Shown here in pieces: positions 1-8,324 of a stretch of DNA of 22,683 nt; positions within the stretch are counted from its first letter, which is position 1, and each line of letters opens with the position of its first letter. The notes below the pieces were generated by a model that worked only from the letters and a program-made list of their open reading frames with translations, was not told the origin of the DNA and ran no database searches. This stretch comes from JAGNRR01 sp964409905 (GTDB lineage: Bacteria; Bacteroidota; Bacteroidia; Chitinophagales; Chitinophagaceae): contig CAYPET010000027.1 of assembly GCA_964409905.1 (NCBI GenBank), positions 1 to 22,683 of the forward strand. The letters run 5' to 3'. The position numbers and the translations under genes were made by a program.

Positions 1-1449
1 TCCTGCAGCTAGTATATTGACTACGTAATCCTCTGTCTCGCCGTAGTTGTATGTGCCACATGGCTGTGTAGCAGCTTGAGTGCCTAGCATATTGTACACC
101 ACACGCAATCGTGTCAACCCTGGAAGAGCAGTTGTTGGTACTGTGAAGTTGCCTGTTGCAAGGTTTGTACTATTCGTTGCCAAATTCATAATCTCTTCTC
201 CAGGGGCTGTCCAAGCTGTATTGTGATCATAATCTATCCATGCTTTTACCCATCCGGCATAAGTGGCTGAAGAACTAAAAGTTGGCTGCATAGATATCGG
301 GTAACTTTGACCTTGAATAAAGGTCGGTATCGGGGTCAAGGTATCAAAATTCGAATAACCATTAACTGAATTCACGTTGTTAATTAATGGCGGCGGAGTA
401 GCAGGATTGGACAACGTACCTACACTAAACTGACCAATGTCACCCAAGGTGGTAATCGTTGCAGTAGAATTATTACAATAGCAGGGACTGAAAGGACTAA
501 AAGTAGCTGGGGTTACTGCGATTGCTGTAGCCGTATCTGACAGTCCAGAAGTGTCACAAGTGGTAACGCAAGTATACCATGTCGGTCCGGGTTGAGGAGG
601 GACCAGACACATTGAAGAATTAGTGTCGTTTGTCATGACTGTCCAAGGTCCATTAGCAGAGACTGAAGATTGCAGCCATTGATAACTTAAACCAGAATTC
701 GGATTATTACCAGTAAGGTAATAGCAGGATTGCACACCCGGACATGGATTTGGATTACCAAGAACGGTATCATGGTTAGGCATACCTGCACAAGGGGCAC
801 TTTGCAATGTTAAACTCACTTTGCCAACAAAATACCTTGGCACGAACGACATAGTTGCTTGTCCAAAACCAACTGTGTTATTGGGACAAACCGTTCCGCC
901 AATTTTGTAATTTCCGACACCAAGCACAATGCCACTGTTTGAAAAAGAATCGGGAGTTGGAGAACTTGGTGCGGCACAAGAACCGGTGCCGCCGTATCCT
1001 AATCCGGAACGAATTAATTGAAATCGGTAGGTTGTGTTTCCTGGTATGACAAAGTTTAAGCCAGTAAGCAAAGGTTGCATCGTATTGGCCAACGGAGCAT
1101 TTACACTTGCGTTAACAATTTGAGTCCAGGCAGGCGCTGCCGCTGTTGTTGCATTGGTAAGTGATGTAGATGAATACCACAATTCTGTAGCTTGCGTACC
1201 TGCACCTTGAATGTAATAGCTAACTGTATCCAGAATAGCCGGAAAAGGATTGGTATTTTTTATAATAAATGTTACTGCTCCACTTCCGTTATTCGTAGTA
1301 ATTGTGGATGTCTGTGGGATAGTTAACGGATGCGTACTAGGTGTCATCGAGTTAATGTTTATCATTTGGGCATTAGCAGTATTATAACTGACAAGCAACA
1401 ATACAATAATCACTATCTGGTAGAAGTAGCTTTTTAACATATTTTTCAT
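1..1449 (-). CDS. Secreted Ig-like/GEVED-domain protein, N-terminal part (runs off left edge)
   Basis: Reading frame open from ATG at 1449 to the window edge (483 codons, no stop), so only the N-terminal part is present. It starts with MKNMLKSYF, a hydrophobic stretch (IVIIVLLLVSY) and a plausible signal-peptidase site after NANAQ near residue 31. The body is rich in Thr, Ser, Asn and Pro with no catalytic motif. Around residues 240-320 an Ig/PKD-like stretch contains LSYQWLQSS and the paired-cysteine pattern TWYTCVTTC. Residues 470-475 read GETEDY, close to the GEVEDY motif of the C-terminal domain found in many secreted Bacteroidota proteins. Such proteins are usually exported and often surface-anchored by type IX secretion; the sorting domain would lie outside the window. 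Likely adhesin or matrix protein; the exact role is unknown. The alternative in-frame ATG at 1440 would lose only three residues. Confidence 0.8.
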   Translation of the reverse strand, partial: MKNMLKSYFYQIVIIVLLLVSYNTANAQMININSMTPSTHPLTIPQTSTITTNNGSGAVTFIIKNTNPFPAILDTVSYYIQGAGTQATELWYSSTSLTNATTAAAPAWTQIVNASVNAPLANTMQPLLTGLNFVIPGNTTYRFQLIRSGLGYGGTGSCAAPSSPTPDSFSNSGIVLGVGNYKIGGTVCPNNTVGFGQATMSFVPRYFVGKVSLTLQSAPCAGMPNHDTVLGNPNPCPGVQSCYYLTGNNPNSGLSYQWLQSSVSANGPWTVMTNDTNSSMCLVPPQPGPTWYTCVTTCDTSGLSDTATAIAVTPATFSPFSPCYCNNSTATITTLGDIGQFSVGTLSNPATPPPLINNVNSVNGYSNFDTLTPIPTFIQGQSYPISMQPTFSSSATYAGWVKAWIDYDHNTAWTAPGEEIMNLATNSTNLATGNFTVPTTALPGLTRLRVVYNMLGTQAATQPCGTYNYGETEDYVVNILAAG

Positions 1450-1554
1450 CTTGAACCTTAAAAATAAGGATATACATTTTTTTAACAAGTTAATCCTTTG
1501 ATTTTTTTCAACATATAATCTGTATTGTCATTTTTTCTTGACATAGATTGGCAC

Positions 1555-1562
1555 TACCTTTG
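1555..1562 (+). promoter_or_regulatory. Bacteroidota -7 box TACCTTTG in front of comA-like gene
   Basis: Exact match to the TAnnTTTG -7 consensus of the Bacteroidota primary sigma factor. If G1562 is position -7, transcription starts at 1569, the A of the chosen ATG, predicting a leaderless mRNA. A TTGACA at 1538-1543 is upstream but closer to the box than the usual -33 spacing, so the upstream element is uncertain. Confidence 0.6.
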
Positions 1563-1568
1563 CCTGCT

Positions 1569-2330
1569 ATGAATTTTAACCTTTCACAGATACCGAACAG
1601 AGATTCAAAACCCAGGAAACATGGCATTACCATGGTAATGGATAAAGGACTGAGCATCAATCAAGTAAAAGACTTTCTGGATATTGCCGAGCCTTATGTT
1701 GACGTTGTAAAATTTGGATTTGGCACTTCTGTGGTTACCCCCAAACTAAAGGAAAAAATTCAAGTATATAAAGATGCCGGGGTGGCCATCTATTTCGGCG
1801 GCACTCTTTTTGAGGCGTTTGCAATTCGAAATGAGATAGACAAGTATGAGGCTATCATAAAAGAATATGACCTGGAATACGTTGAGGTTTCTGATGGTAG
1901 CATGAGTATTCCGCATGAAGAAAAATGTAAATACATCAGTCGTTTGGCAAAGCAGGTAACGGTGCTCAGCGAGGTGGGAAGTAAAGATACCAAACATATA
2001 ATACCGCCATACCGTTGGATAGAGCTTATGCAAGCCGAAATACAGGCTGGGAGTTCTTATGTGATTGGCGAAGCAAGAGAAAGCGGCACCGTAGGAATAT
2101 ATCGCAGCAGTGGAGAAGTTCGAGAAGGGCTTGTGCAAGAAATTCTAACTAAAATTCCTGAAGAAAAAATTATCTGGGAGGCACCATTGAAAGCGCAACA
2201 GGTTTACTTTTTGAAATTGGTAGGGGCGAATGTGAATTTAGGGAATATAGCGCCATCTGAAGTGATTCCGCTGGAAGCCATGCGAATTGGTTTACGCGGT
2301 GATACTTTTGATTTTTACCTGGATAAATAA
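1569..2330 (+). CDS. comA: Phosphosulfolactate synthase (ComA family)
   Basis: 253 aa, a full-length match to the ComA TIM-barrel family, which adds sulfite to phosphoenolpyruvate to give (2R)-phospho-3-sulfolactate. Family landmarks: KPRKHGITMVMDKG near the N-terminus, VVKFGFGTSVV, IYFGGTLFEAF, YVEVSDGSMSI, VLSEVGSKD, IGEARESGTVGI and the closing GLRGDTF. The ATG at 1569 is preferred over an in-frame TTG at 1548 because MNFNL fits the usual N-terminus and the promoter box ends just before it. In methanogens ComA feeds coenzyme M and in Bacillus it makes sulfolactate; in Bacteroidota the product may feed sulfonate or sulfonolipid metabolism, which is inference. No comB/C/D partners are next to it; aroE follows 46 bp downstream and may share its mRNA. 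Confidence 0.88.
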   Translation: MNFNLSQIPNRDSKPRKHGITMVMDKGLSINQVKDFLDIAEPYVDVVKFGFGTSVVTPKLKEKIQVYKDAGVAIYFGGTLFEAFAIRNEIDKYEAIIKEYDLEYVEVSDGSMSIPHEEKCKYISRLAKQVTVLSEVGSKDTKHIIPPYRWIELMQAEIQAGSSYVIGEARESGTVGIYRSSGEVREGLVQEILTKIPEEKIIWEAPLKAQQVYFLKLVGANVNLGNIAPSEVIPLEAMRIGLRGDTFDFYLDK

Positions 2331-2376
2331 TTTCTTTTTCAAATCAACTCCAAACTATCCTTTTTTGAATCAACTG

Positions 2377-3108
2377 TTGAAATACGGATTAATTGGAAAG
2401 CGCCTTGATTATTCTTTTTCGAAAAATTATTTTACAAGAAAATTTGAACAAGAAGGCATTCATGCCGAATATAAAAATTTGGCCATCGAAAGCTTGGATG
2501 CCATTAGAGAAATCATTTCTCAAAACCAACTATCCGGCTTTAACGTTACCATCCCGTACAAAGAAAAAATATTCGATTATTTAGATGACGTAAGCGAGAC
2601 GGCGCGAACTATTGGCGCCGTGAATTGTGTTCAAATCATGCCGGATGATTATTGGGTCGGCCACAATACAGACTGTATTGGTTTTGAATTATCGCTATTG
2701 ACACTGCTTGATAGGGCGCGCCCCAAAGCAATGATTTTTGGCAGCGGAGGCACTTCTCAGGCGGTAAAATTTGTACTTCAGCAACTTGGTATTGATTACA
2801 TTTCGGTCAGTCGACATGACTACCTTGACTACGTGTTGTATGAACAACTCAACGAAGAATACATGCAAGAATATAAATTACTAATTAATACAACGCCACT
2901 AGGCACCTTTCCAGATATAGACTCCTGTGTGGATATCCCCTACGAATTTATCAGCCCAGAGCATTTTTGCTTTGATGTTGTCTACAACCCCGACAAATCA
3001 AAATTTCTGACCCTTGCTCAGGATAAAAGCGCCAAAATAAAGAATGGGCAGGCTATGTTGGAATTACAAGCTGATGAAAGCTGGAAAATCTGGACAAAAG
3101 AAGGGTAG
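2377..3108 (+). CDS. aroE: Shikimate dehydrogenase, TTG start
   Basis: 243 aa from the TTG at 2377. NADP-dependent reduction of 3-dehydroshikimate to shikimate, chorismate pathway, cytosolic. Substrate-side motifs: DYSFSKNYF (11-19), NVTIPYK with catalytic Lys62, AVNC (81-84), HNTDCIGFE with Asp99. The nucleotide fold begins with FGSGGTS (121-127); NTTPLG, DVVYNP and the C-terminal NGQAMLELQA complete the family signature. No ATG or GTG lies in frame before the conserved YGLIGK segment; available starts are TTG at 2287, 2365 and 2377. TTG 2377 gives M-K-YGLIGK, the normal N-terminus of Bacteroidota AroE, while an earlier start would add residues encoded inside comA. Product confidence is high, start moderately so. 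Confidence 0.93.
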   Translation: MKYGLIGKRLDYSFSKNYFTRKFEQEGIHAEYKNLAIESLDAIREIISQNQLSGFNVTIPYKEKIFDYLDDVSETARTIGAVNCVQIMPDDYWVGHNTDCIGFELSLLTLLDRARPKAMIFGSGGTSQAVKFVLQQLGIDYISVSRHDYLDYVLYEQLNEEYMQEYKLLINTTPLGTFPDIDSCVDIPYEFISPEHFCFDVVYNPDKSKFLTLAQDKSAKIKNGQAMLELQADESWKIWTKEG

Positions 3109-3123
3109 TAAAAAAAATCAGTA

Positions 3124-3840
3124 TTATAACCGCTCACGCACTGTTCGTTGCTCGATGCGCTTCTCGTAGTTCTCGCCTTTAAAAATATAGCGTACGTATA
3201 TACCGGGCACATGAATCTCGTTTGGATTTAACTCACCGGCGGGCACCAACTCCTGTACTTCGGCGATAGTAATTTTTCCAGCCATGGCCATTAACGGGTT
3301 AAAATTACGCGCCGTGTCTTTAAATATTAAATTGCCATGGGTATCACCTTTCCAAGCTTTTACCAGAGCATAATCACTTTCAAATGCCCGTTCCATTAGA
3401 TATTCTTTTTCCTCGCCAAACATACTAAATCTGCGTGTTTCCTTACCCACTGCCACCTCTGTTCCTACTCCGGCTGGTGTATATATTACAGGCATGCCGT
3501 AGCCAGTAGCCATGCAGCGGGTAGCCAATGTGCCCTGCGGCACAAGTTCTACTTCCAACTCGCCTGATAACATTTGTCGTTCAAACTCTTCATTCTCACC
3601 TACGTATGACGATATCATTTTTTTTACCTGGCGTCCTTGCAGCATCAAGCCAATACCAAAGTCATCAACCCCTGCATTATTGGAGATGCAGGTTAAATCT
3701 TTAACACCTTTGCGCACTAAGGCCGCTATGCAATTTTCTGGTATACCACACAGGCCAAAACCACCCAGCATTAACACCATGCCATCCTCAATACCGGCGA
3801 TAGCTTCATCTGCATTTGCAACTATTTTGTTTAATCCCAT
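3124..3840 (-). CDS. scoA: 3-oxoacid CoA-transferase, subunit A
   Basis: 238 aa, full length for the A subunit of succinyl-CoA:3-ketoacid (acetoacetate) CoA-transferase, which moves CoA between succinate and 3-oxoacids in ketone-body or short-chain fatty-acid use. Motifs: GMVLMLGGFGLCGIPE, NNAGVDDFGIG, VPQGTLATR, IYTPAGVGTEVA, ALVKAWKGDTHGN and the C-terminal EKRIEQRTVRERL. The catalytic glutamate lies in the B subunit, which is not here: downstream is convergent aroE after 15 bp and upstream is a small lipoprotein gene. The B subunit must be elsewhere for activity. ATG at 3840, 11 bp after the upstream gene, so it is probably the last gene of the run beginning at 4961. Confidence 0.93.
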   Translation of the reverse strand: MGLNKIVANADEAIAGIEDGMVLMLGGFGLCGIPENCIAALVRKGVKDLTCISNNAGVDDFGIGLMLQGRQVKKMISSYVGENEEFERQMLSGELEVELVPQGTLATRCMATGYGMPVIYTPAGVGTEVAVGKETRRFSMFGEEKEYLMERAFESDYALVKAWKGDTHGNLIFKDTARNFNPLMAMAGKITIAEVQELVPAGELNPNEIHVPGIYVRYIFKGENYEKRIEQRTVRERL

Positions 3841-3851
3841 ATTATTATTTT

Positions 3852-4205
3852 TTAATTATCAACCGAAAATTCAAAATAAGCACCTTTTGTTTTCATAGAA
3901 AACTGGTTGGCTAACTCTCCTTTAAAAAACTTGCCGTGTTTATGTTGGTTGATAAGTTGTTTTGTATCGGCATTCGAAACGATTATCTCCCACTGTCCGT
4001 CTTCTCTGGTAATGTCGGTAAATTTTCGAAGTGTATCTATGGTACCATTTGCTGCTACAATATATCTGGTATCGATATTATTTGTTTTTAAGTTCACTTC
4101 GATTGGAAAACTGTTTTGATTGTCGATATAAACTTTGGTGTATTGGTTAATATCACAAGCTAAAAACACGATGGAAATTCCGATTAATGTGGCAAAAAGT
4201 TTCAT
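3852..4205 (-). CDS. Small putative lipoprotein, unknown function
   Basis: 117 aa. MKLFATLIGISIVFLAC is a short lipoprotein signal peptide with Cys17 as the probable lipidated residue; the -3 position is Phe, looser than the E. coli lipobox but tolerated in Bacteroidota. The mature part is a small beta-rich domain (KVYIDNQNSFPIEVNL, GQWEIIVSN, YFEFSVDN) with no recognised motif. Its ATG directly follows the TAG of the ABC ATPase gene with no base between, which suggests translational coupling. scoA follows 11 bp downstream. Likely anchored in the outer membrane facing the periplasm; role unknown. Confidence 0.7.
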   Translation of the reverse strand: MKLFATLIGISIVFLACDINQYTKVYIDNQNSFPIEVNLKTNNIDTRYIVAANGTIDTLRKFTDITREDGQWEIIVSNADTKQLINQHKHGKFFKGELANQFSMKTKGAYFEFSVDN

Positions 4206-4961
4206 CTAACTATCTCGTAAGGCTTTACCCGTTAAAGATAGAAAGACATCTTCCAAATTTGCCGGCTTTACTTTTTTATTTTTCTCAAACCCACTTGCCA
4301 CTAGATCATCAATAAAGTCGTCGGGCGATTTTATAGCCAGAATTTTACCACTATCTATGATGGCTATCCTATCGCATAGCTCCTCTGCTTCGTCCATGTA
4401 GTGCGTAGTGAGTACAATAGTTGTCCCCTTTTCTCTTATAGATAAAATTAAATCCCAAAGATTTCGGCGAGCTTGTGGATCTAGGCCTGTGGTGGGTTCA
4501 TCAAGAAATACGATTTTGGGTTGATTGATGAGGGTAGAAGCAATTGAAAATCGCTGCTTCTGTCCACCTGATAGTTCTTTGTATTTGCTTTTTGCCTTGT
4601 CTTCCAGACTAACCATTTTTAATACTTCAATTGGCTGAACCTCTATATTATAAAGGCCAGCAAAAAGTTGAATTAACTCTTTCAAATTCAGATTTGGATA
4701 AAAGCCGGCACTTTGTAATTGAACTCCAATTAGTTTTTTTATTTCATTGGGTTGCTTATCAGCGTTTAATCCATCAACATAAATCTCACCACTACTTTTC
4801 TCGCGCAAGGTTTCAATAATCTCTAAGGTGGTAGTTTTACCGGCGCCATTTGGGCCCAAGAGACCAAAAATTTCACCGCGCTTTACATCAAAGGATATAT
4901 CATTTACTGCAACGAAGTCGGCGTATTTTTTTACTAGGTTTTTTACTTGAATAATATTCAT
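4206..4961 (-). CDS. ABC transporter ATP-binding protein (ABC-2/drug-export type)
   Basis: 251 aa cytoplasmic ATPase subunit. Walker A GPNGAGKT at 36-43, Q-loop near LIGVQLQSAGF, signature LSGGQKQRFS, Walker B IVFLDEPTTGLDP, D-loop and switch His in VLTTHYMDEAEE. This is the NatA/CcmA-like subclass that normally pairs with an ABC-2 permease. No permease is adjacent, so the partner is elsewhere or missing. It is slightly short for the subclass and ends at EDVFLSLTGKALRDS, the usual final helix region, so it looks complete. Upstream are 60 bp of repeat-rich spacer after rimO. Confidence 0.9.
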   Translation of the reverse strand: MNIIQVKNLVKKYADFVAVNDISFDVKRGEIFGLLGPNGAGKTTTLEIIETLREKSSGEIYVDGLNADKQPNEIKKLIGVQLQSAGFYPNLNLKELIQLFAGLYNIEVQPIEVLKMVSLEDKAKSKYKELSGGQKQRFSIASTLINQPKIVFLDEPTTGLDPQARRNLWDLILSIREKGTTIVLTTHYMDEAEELCDRIAIIDSGKILAIKSPDDFIDDLVASGFEKNKKVKPANLEDVFLSLTGKALRDS

Positions 4962-4963
4962 GG

Positions 4964-5032
4964 TAATGTTTAATTTTTAATGCTTAATGGTTGCGCCTCA
5001 TTTTTAATTAAACATTAAATATTAAGCATTAA
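4964..5032. repeat. Interleaved AT-rich inverted repeats between rimO and the ABC gene
   Basis: Four related 12-bp units: A TAATGTTTAATT (4964-4975), B TTAATGCTTAAT (4977-4988), A' AATTAAACATTA (5006-5017), B' ATTAAGCATTAA (5021-5032). A/A' and B/B' are perfect inverted repeats in the order A-B-A'-B', so in RNA they could form a pseudoknot or compete as alternative hairpins; A and B also resemble each other. B' covers the rimO stop codon and A ends two bases before the ABC start codon. No U-tract marks it as a simple terminator. Confidence 0.65.
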
Positions 5033-6338
5033 TAATTTCTACTCCTTCCAAATCATAATCATATGCCTTCTCAATTTTTACAATTACAAAATCTCCCGGC
5101 TGCAAATCATTTTTTGAGTTTACTATCACTTCGTTGTCCACCTCTACGCTGTCATATTCTGTGCGCCCTATGTATCTGCCGGCTTCTTTCCGGTCAATGA
5201 TAACACGCAAGGTTTGCCCTACTTTTTCTTCATTTTTCTCCAAAGAGATTTCTTGCTGAAATGACATAACCTCCTCAGCACGTCGTTCTTTTTCTTCTTG
5301 AGGTATATCGTCTACCAAATCATAGGCACTGGTATTTTCTTCGTGCGAATAAGTGAAAACGCCAACTCTATCAAAACGCACTTTGGCTAAAAATTCTTTC
5401 AGTTGTTCAATGTGCTCAAGTGTTTCTCCGGGGTAGCCTACAATAAAAGTAGAACGCAATGCAATATTTGGGTTTCGTTTTCTAATTTCATCAATCAATT
5501 CATACATATCCCCTGAGGTAATTTGGCGTTTCATTGAAAGTAACAAATCATCTGCACTATGCTGCAAGGGCATATCGAGGTAATTACAAATTTTAGGTTC
5601 CTGGCGCATCACGTCAATAATTTCTACAGGAAACTTGTGCGGATAGGCATAATGCAGCCGAATCCATTCCAAGCCGTCAATTGCACAAAAGGCTCTCAAT
5701 AGTTCGGCTAATTTTCTTTCTTTATAGATATCCAGACCGTAGTAAGTAAGTTCTTGCGCAATGAGCATGATTTCCTTCACACCTTTATTTACAAGAAGCT
5801 CAACCTCCTTCACTAATTCTTCAATCGGCTTAGAAACATGCTTGCCGCGCATCAACGGAATTGCACAAAATGAACAGGTACGATTACAACCTTCACTGAT
5901 TTTTACATAGGCATAATGGCTTGGCGTGGCCAAAAAGCGTTCTCCAATTAATTCTTCTTTATAATCAGCTTGAAATTTTTTGAGAATATTGGGTAATTCC
6001 ATCGTGCCAAACCAAGCATCAACCTCAGGAATTTCTTTTTCCAAATCACCCATATAGCGCTCACTTAGGCAGCCAGTGACAAATACTTTTTCCACCAGAC
6101 CATCTTTTTTTAATTCTACATGCTCCAGGATGGTATTGATACTTTCTTCTTTGGCTTTATCAATAAAACCACAGGTGTTGATAATGGAAATGTTATAATC
6201 AAGGTTTTCACTCTCATGTTCTACATCGATATCATTAGCTAACAGCTGAGCAGAAAGCACCTCGCTATCAACCATGTTTTTACTACAACCGAGAGTAGTA
6301 ATATTGACTTTATCCTGTTTAAGTTTTTTTGTTTTCAA
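5022..6338 (-). CDS. rimO: Ribosomal protein S12 methylthiotransferase RimO, TTG start
   Basis: 438 aa radical-SAM enzyme that methylthiolates the conserved aspartate of ribosomal protein S12. It has the UPF0004 domain with cluster cysteines Cys18 (TLGCSKNMVDSE), Cys56 and Cys90; the radical-SAM motif CNRTCSFC (Cys151, 155, 158); and a C-terminal TRAM domain from about GQTLRVIIDRKEAG. All six cluster cysteines are present. LGCSKNMVDSEV with the short TRAM tail favours RimO over MiaB. The first usable start is TTG at 6338, giving MKTKKLKQDKVN, the usual N-terminal length; no ATG lies upstream in frame. It follows ftsY after 22 bp and is probably co-transcribed with it. Confidence 0.95.
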   Translation of the reverse strand: MKTKKLKQDKVNITTLGCSKNMVDSEVLSAQLLANDIDVEHESENLDYNISIINTCGFIDKAKEESINTILEHVELKKDGLVEKVFVTGCLSERYMGDLEKEIPEVDAWFGTMELPNILKKFQADYKEELIGERFLATPSHYAYVKISEGCNRTCSFCAIPLMRGKHVSKPIEELVKEVELLVNKGVKEIMLIAQELTYYGLDIYKERKLAELLRAFCAIDGLEWIRLHYAYPHKFPVEIIDVMRQEPKICNYLDMPLQHSADDLLLSMKRQITSGDMYELIDEIRKRNPNIALRSTFIVGYPGETLEHIEQLKEFLAKVRFDRVGVFTYSHEENTSAYDLVDDIPQEEKERRAEEVMSFQQEISLEKNEEKVGQTLRVIIDRKEAGRYIGRTEYDSVEVDNEVIVNSKNDLQPGDFVIVKIEKAYDYDLEGVEIINA

Positions 6339-6360
6339 AGAATATATTTTTAGGTAATGA

Positions 6361-7338
6361 TTATTGCTCTAACGAAAAAATACTATCCACAAATTCGTAT
6401 TTATTAAACACTTGTAAGTCTTCCATTTTTTCACCTACGCCGATATATTTAACCGGTATGTTGAATTGATGTGCAATTGCCAATACCACCCCACCTTTGG
6501 CTGTGCCGTCTAGTTTTGTAATGGCTAATGATTTAACATCGGTTGCTGCGGTAAAATGTTTTGCCTGCTCCAGCGCATTTTGACCCGTACTGCCATCTAA
6601 AACCAGCAGTACATCATGCGGCGCGTCGGGAATTGTTTTTTGAATAACTCGCTTTATTTTGTTTAACTCATCCATAAGGTGCGCTTTGTTATGCAAACGC
6701 CCTGCTGTGTCAATAATAATGACATCTGCACCTTTGGCCACACCGCTATTAATGGTATCAAAAGCCACCGAAGCGGGGTCAGCATCCATTCCTTTTTCAA
6801 CTATATCTACCCCTACTCGCTGGCTCCAAATTTTCAGTTGCTCTACGGCGGCGGCCCTAAACGTATCAGCAGCTCCAAGCACAACTACCTTACCGGCTTT
6901 TTTGAAATTATAAGCCAATTTGCCAATTGTCGTTGTTTTGCCCACACCATTAACTCCTACTACCAGCATGACATAAGGTTTTTTATCTGCCGGTAAATCA
7001 AAATTTTGATATTCAAGACTAGGTGCATATGCAAGCATCTTCATGATTTCTTCTTGCAGTAGCTGGTTTAACTCAGCAGTGCCGAGGTATTTATCCTTTG
7101 CGACACGTGCTTCAATACGATCGATAATTTCCACAGTTGTTTTGACTCCGACATCTGCTGTAATCAATGCTTCCTCTAACGCATCCAGCACATCTTCATC
7201 AACTTTGCTTTTGCCGGCAATAGCTTTGGAAAGGCTACTAAAAAACCCCTTTTTTGTTTTTTCCAATCCCGCATCCAAGGTTTCTTTTGCAACCTCCTGC
7301 TCCTTATTCCGTTTAAAAATTTTATCAAAAAGGCCCAT
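6361..7338 (-). CDS. ftsY: Signal recognition particle receptor FtsY
   Basis: 325 aa SRP-family GTPase that docks SRP-ribosome complexes at the inner membrane. N-terminal MGLFDKIFKR amphipathic segment, then the N domain helices. NG-domain motifs: G1 GVNGVGKTT (128-136), DTFRAAAVEQL (158-168), G3 DTAGRLHN (210-217), G4 TKLDGTAKGG (274-283) and GVGEKMEDLQVF near the end. The acidic A domain is essentially absent, as is common in this phylum. ATG at 7338 is preferred to an in-frame ATG at 7350 because MGLFDKIF is the conserved start and a TACTTTTG promoter box ends 9 bases before it. Confidence 0.96.
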   Translation of the reverse strand: MGLFDKIFKRNKEQEVAKETLDAGLEKTKKGFFSSLSKAIAGKSKVDEDVLDALEEALITADVGVKTTVEIIDRIEARVAKDKYLGTAELNQLLQEEIMKMLAYAPSLEYQNFDLPADKKPYVMLVVGVNGVGKTTTIGKLAYNFKKAGKVVVLGAADTFRAAAVEQLKIWSQRVGVDIVEKGMDADPASVAFDTINSGVAKGADVIIIDTAGRLHNKAHLMDELNKIKRVIQKTIPDAPHDVLLVLDGSTGQNALEQAKHFTAATDVKSLAITKLDGTAKGGVVLAIAHQFNIPVKYIGVGEKMEDLQVFNKYEFVDSIFSLEQ

Positions 7339-7347
7339 AATTGGGTG

Positions 7348-7355
7348 CAAAAGTA
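7348..7355 (-). promoter_or_regulatory. -7 box TACTTTTG upstream of ftsY
   Basis: Exact TAnnTTTG on the minus strand. With its G (7348) at -7, transcription would start near 7341, leaving a 3-nt leader before the ftsY ATG at 7338. It lies between the pyrB stop (7368) and ftsY. No clear -33 TTTG is visible upstream. Confidence 0.55.
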
Positions 7356-7367
7356 CACATTTGAAAC

Positions 7368-8324
7368 TTAAGCTACAGATTCGGCTACCGCCTTATTTTT
7401 CTGAGCTAATAGAAACAAAACAGCCATTCGGATAGCAACTCCATTTTGCACTTGATCAAGTATTATGGAGTGTTCGCTTTCTACGGCATCAGATGTCAAC
7501 TCGACACCTCGGTTGATTGGGCCCGGGTGCATTAGGGTAATTTCACGCTTCAGGCCATCGAGCATTTTCTTATTTATTCCAAACTGCAAAGAATATTCGC
7601 GCAACGAAGAAAACAAGGGCATATTTTGCCGTTCCAATTGAATGCGCAGCACATTAGCAATGTCGCACCATTCGAGGGTTTCTTGTACGTTGTAACTTAC
7701 ATCTACGCCAAGGCTTTGTATATGTTTTGGTATTAAAGTAGGTGGACCACACACCACAACTTGTGCACCTAATTTATTGAGGCAAAAGATATTGCTGAGC
7801 GCAACTCTAGAGTGCGCTATGTCGCCTATAAGGGCCACTTTTTTACCTTTAAGGTTGCCATGACGTTCTTGCATAGAAAATGCGTCAAGTAAGGCTTGAG
7901 TCGGATGCTCGTTTGTACAATCACCAGCGTTTACAATGGCAGCATCAATATGTTTTGACAAAAAATGAGGTGCCCCACTGGCAGCATGACGCATGACAAC
8001 CATGTCTACTTTCATGCTAAGAATGTTGTTAACCGTATCAATAAGCGTTTCCCCTTTCTTCAGCGAGGAGGTTGACGCCGCAAAATTGACCACATCGGCA
8101 CCCAATCTTTTTTCGGCTAGTTCAAAAGAAATTTTTGTTCTGGTCGAATTCTCATAAAAAAGGTTCACGATAGTGGTATCCCGCAAGGTAGGCACCTTTT
8201 TTATCGGTCGTTGCAATACATCCTTAAAGCCAACGGCTGTATTGAGTATTAGTTGAATATCAGCCGGCGTCAGGTCTTTGATACCCAACAAATGATTAAC
8301 TGATATGTTTTTTTCTTTACTCAT
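7368..8324 (-). CDS. pyrB: Aspartate carbamoyltransferase catalytic subunit
   Basis: 318 aa, first committed step of pyrimidine synthesis (carbamoyl phosphate + aspartate). Carbamoyl-phosphate binding ENSTRTKISFE with Ser60-Thr61-Arg62-Thr63, the KKGET loop, HPTQALLDAF, and the aspartate-side HPGPINRG near the C-terminus. The ATG at 8324 overlaps the pyrR stop by 8 nt (ATGAGTAA), so the two genes are translationally coupled. No pyrI regulatory subunit is present. Confidence 0.96.
   Translation of the reverse strand: MSKEKNISVNHLLGIKDLTPADIQLILNTAVGFKDVLQRPIKKVPTLRDTTIVNLFYENSTRTKISFELAEKRLGADVVNFAASTSSLKKGETLIDTVNNILSMKVDMVVMRHAASGAPHFLSKHIDAAIVNAGDCTNEHPTQALLDAFSMQERHGNLKGKKVALIGDIAHSRVALSNIFCLNKLGAQVVVCGPPTLIPKHIQSLGVDVSYNVQETLEWCDIANVLRIQLERQNMPLFSSLREYSLQFGINKKMLDGLKREITLMHPGPINRGVELTSDAVESEHSIILDQVQNGVAIRMAVLFLLAQKNKAVAESVA

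Noticed and set aside
855..1049. 64-codon frame within the left-edge region on the plus strand
   Set aside because: The minus strand is open through the entire first 1,449 bp and encodes a recognisable secreted protein.
1746..2138. 130-codon open frame on the minus strand
   Set aside because: Opposite comA, whose family motifs are clear across the same region.
7043..7435. 130-codon Ser-rich open frame on the plus strand
   Set aside because: Antisense of ftsY and pyrB; serine richness is the typical artefact of reading these genes backward.
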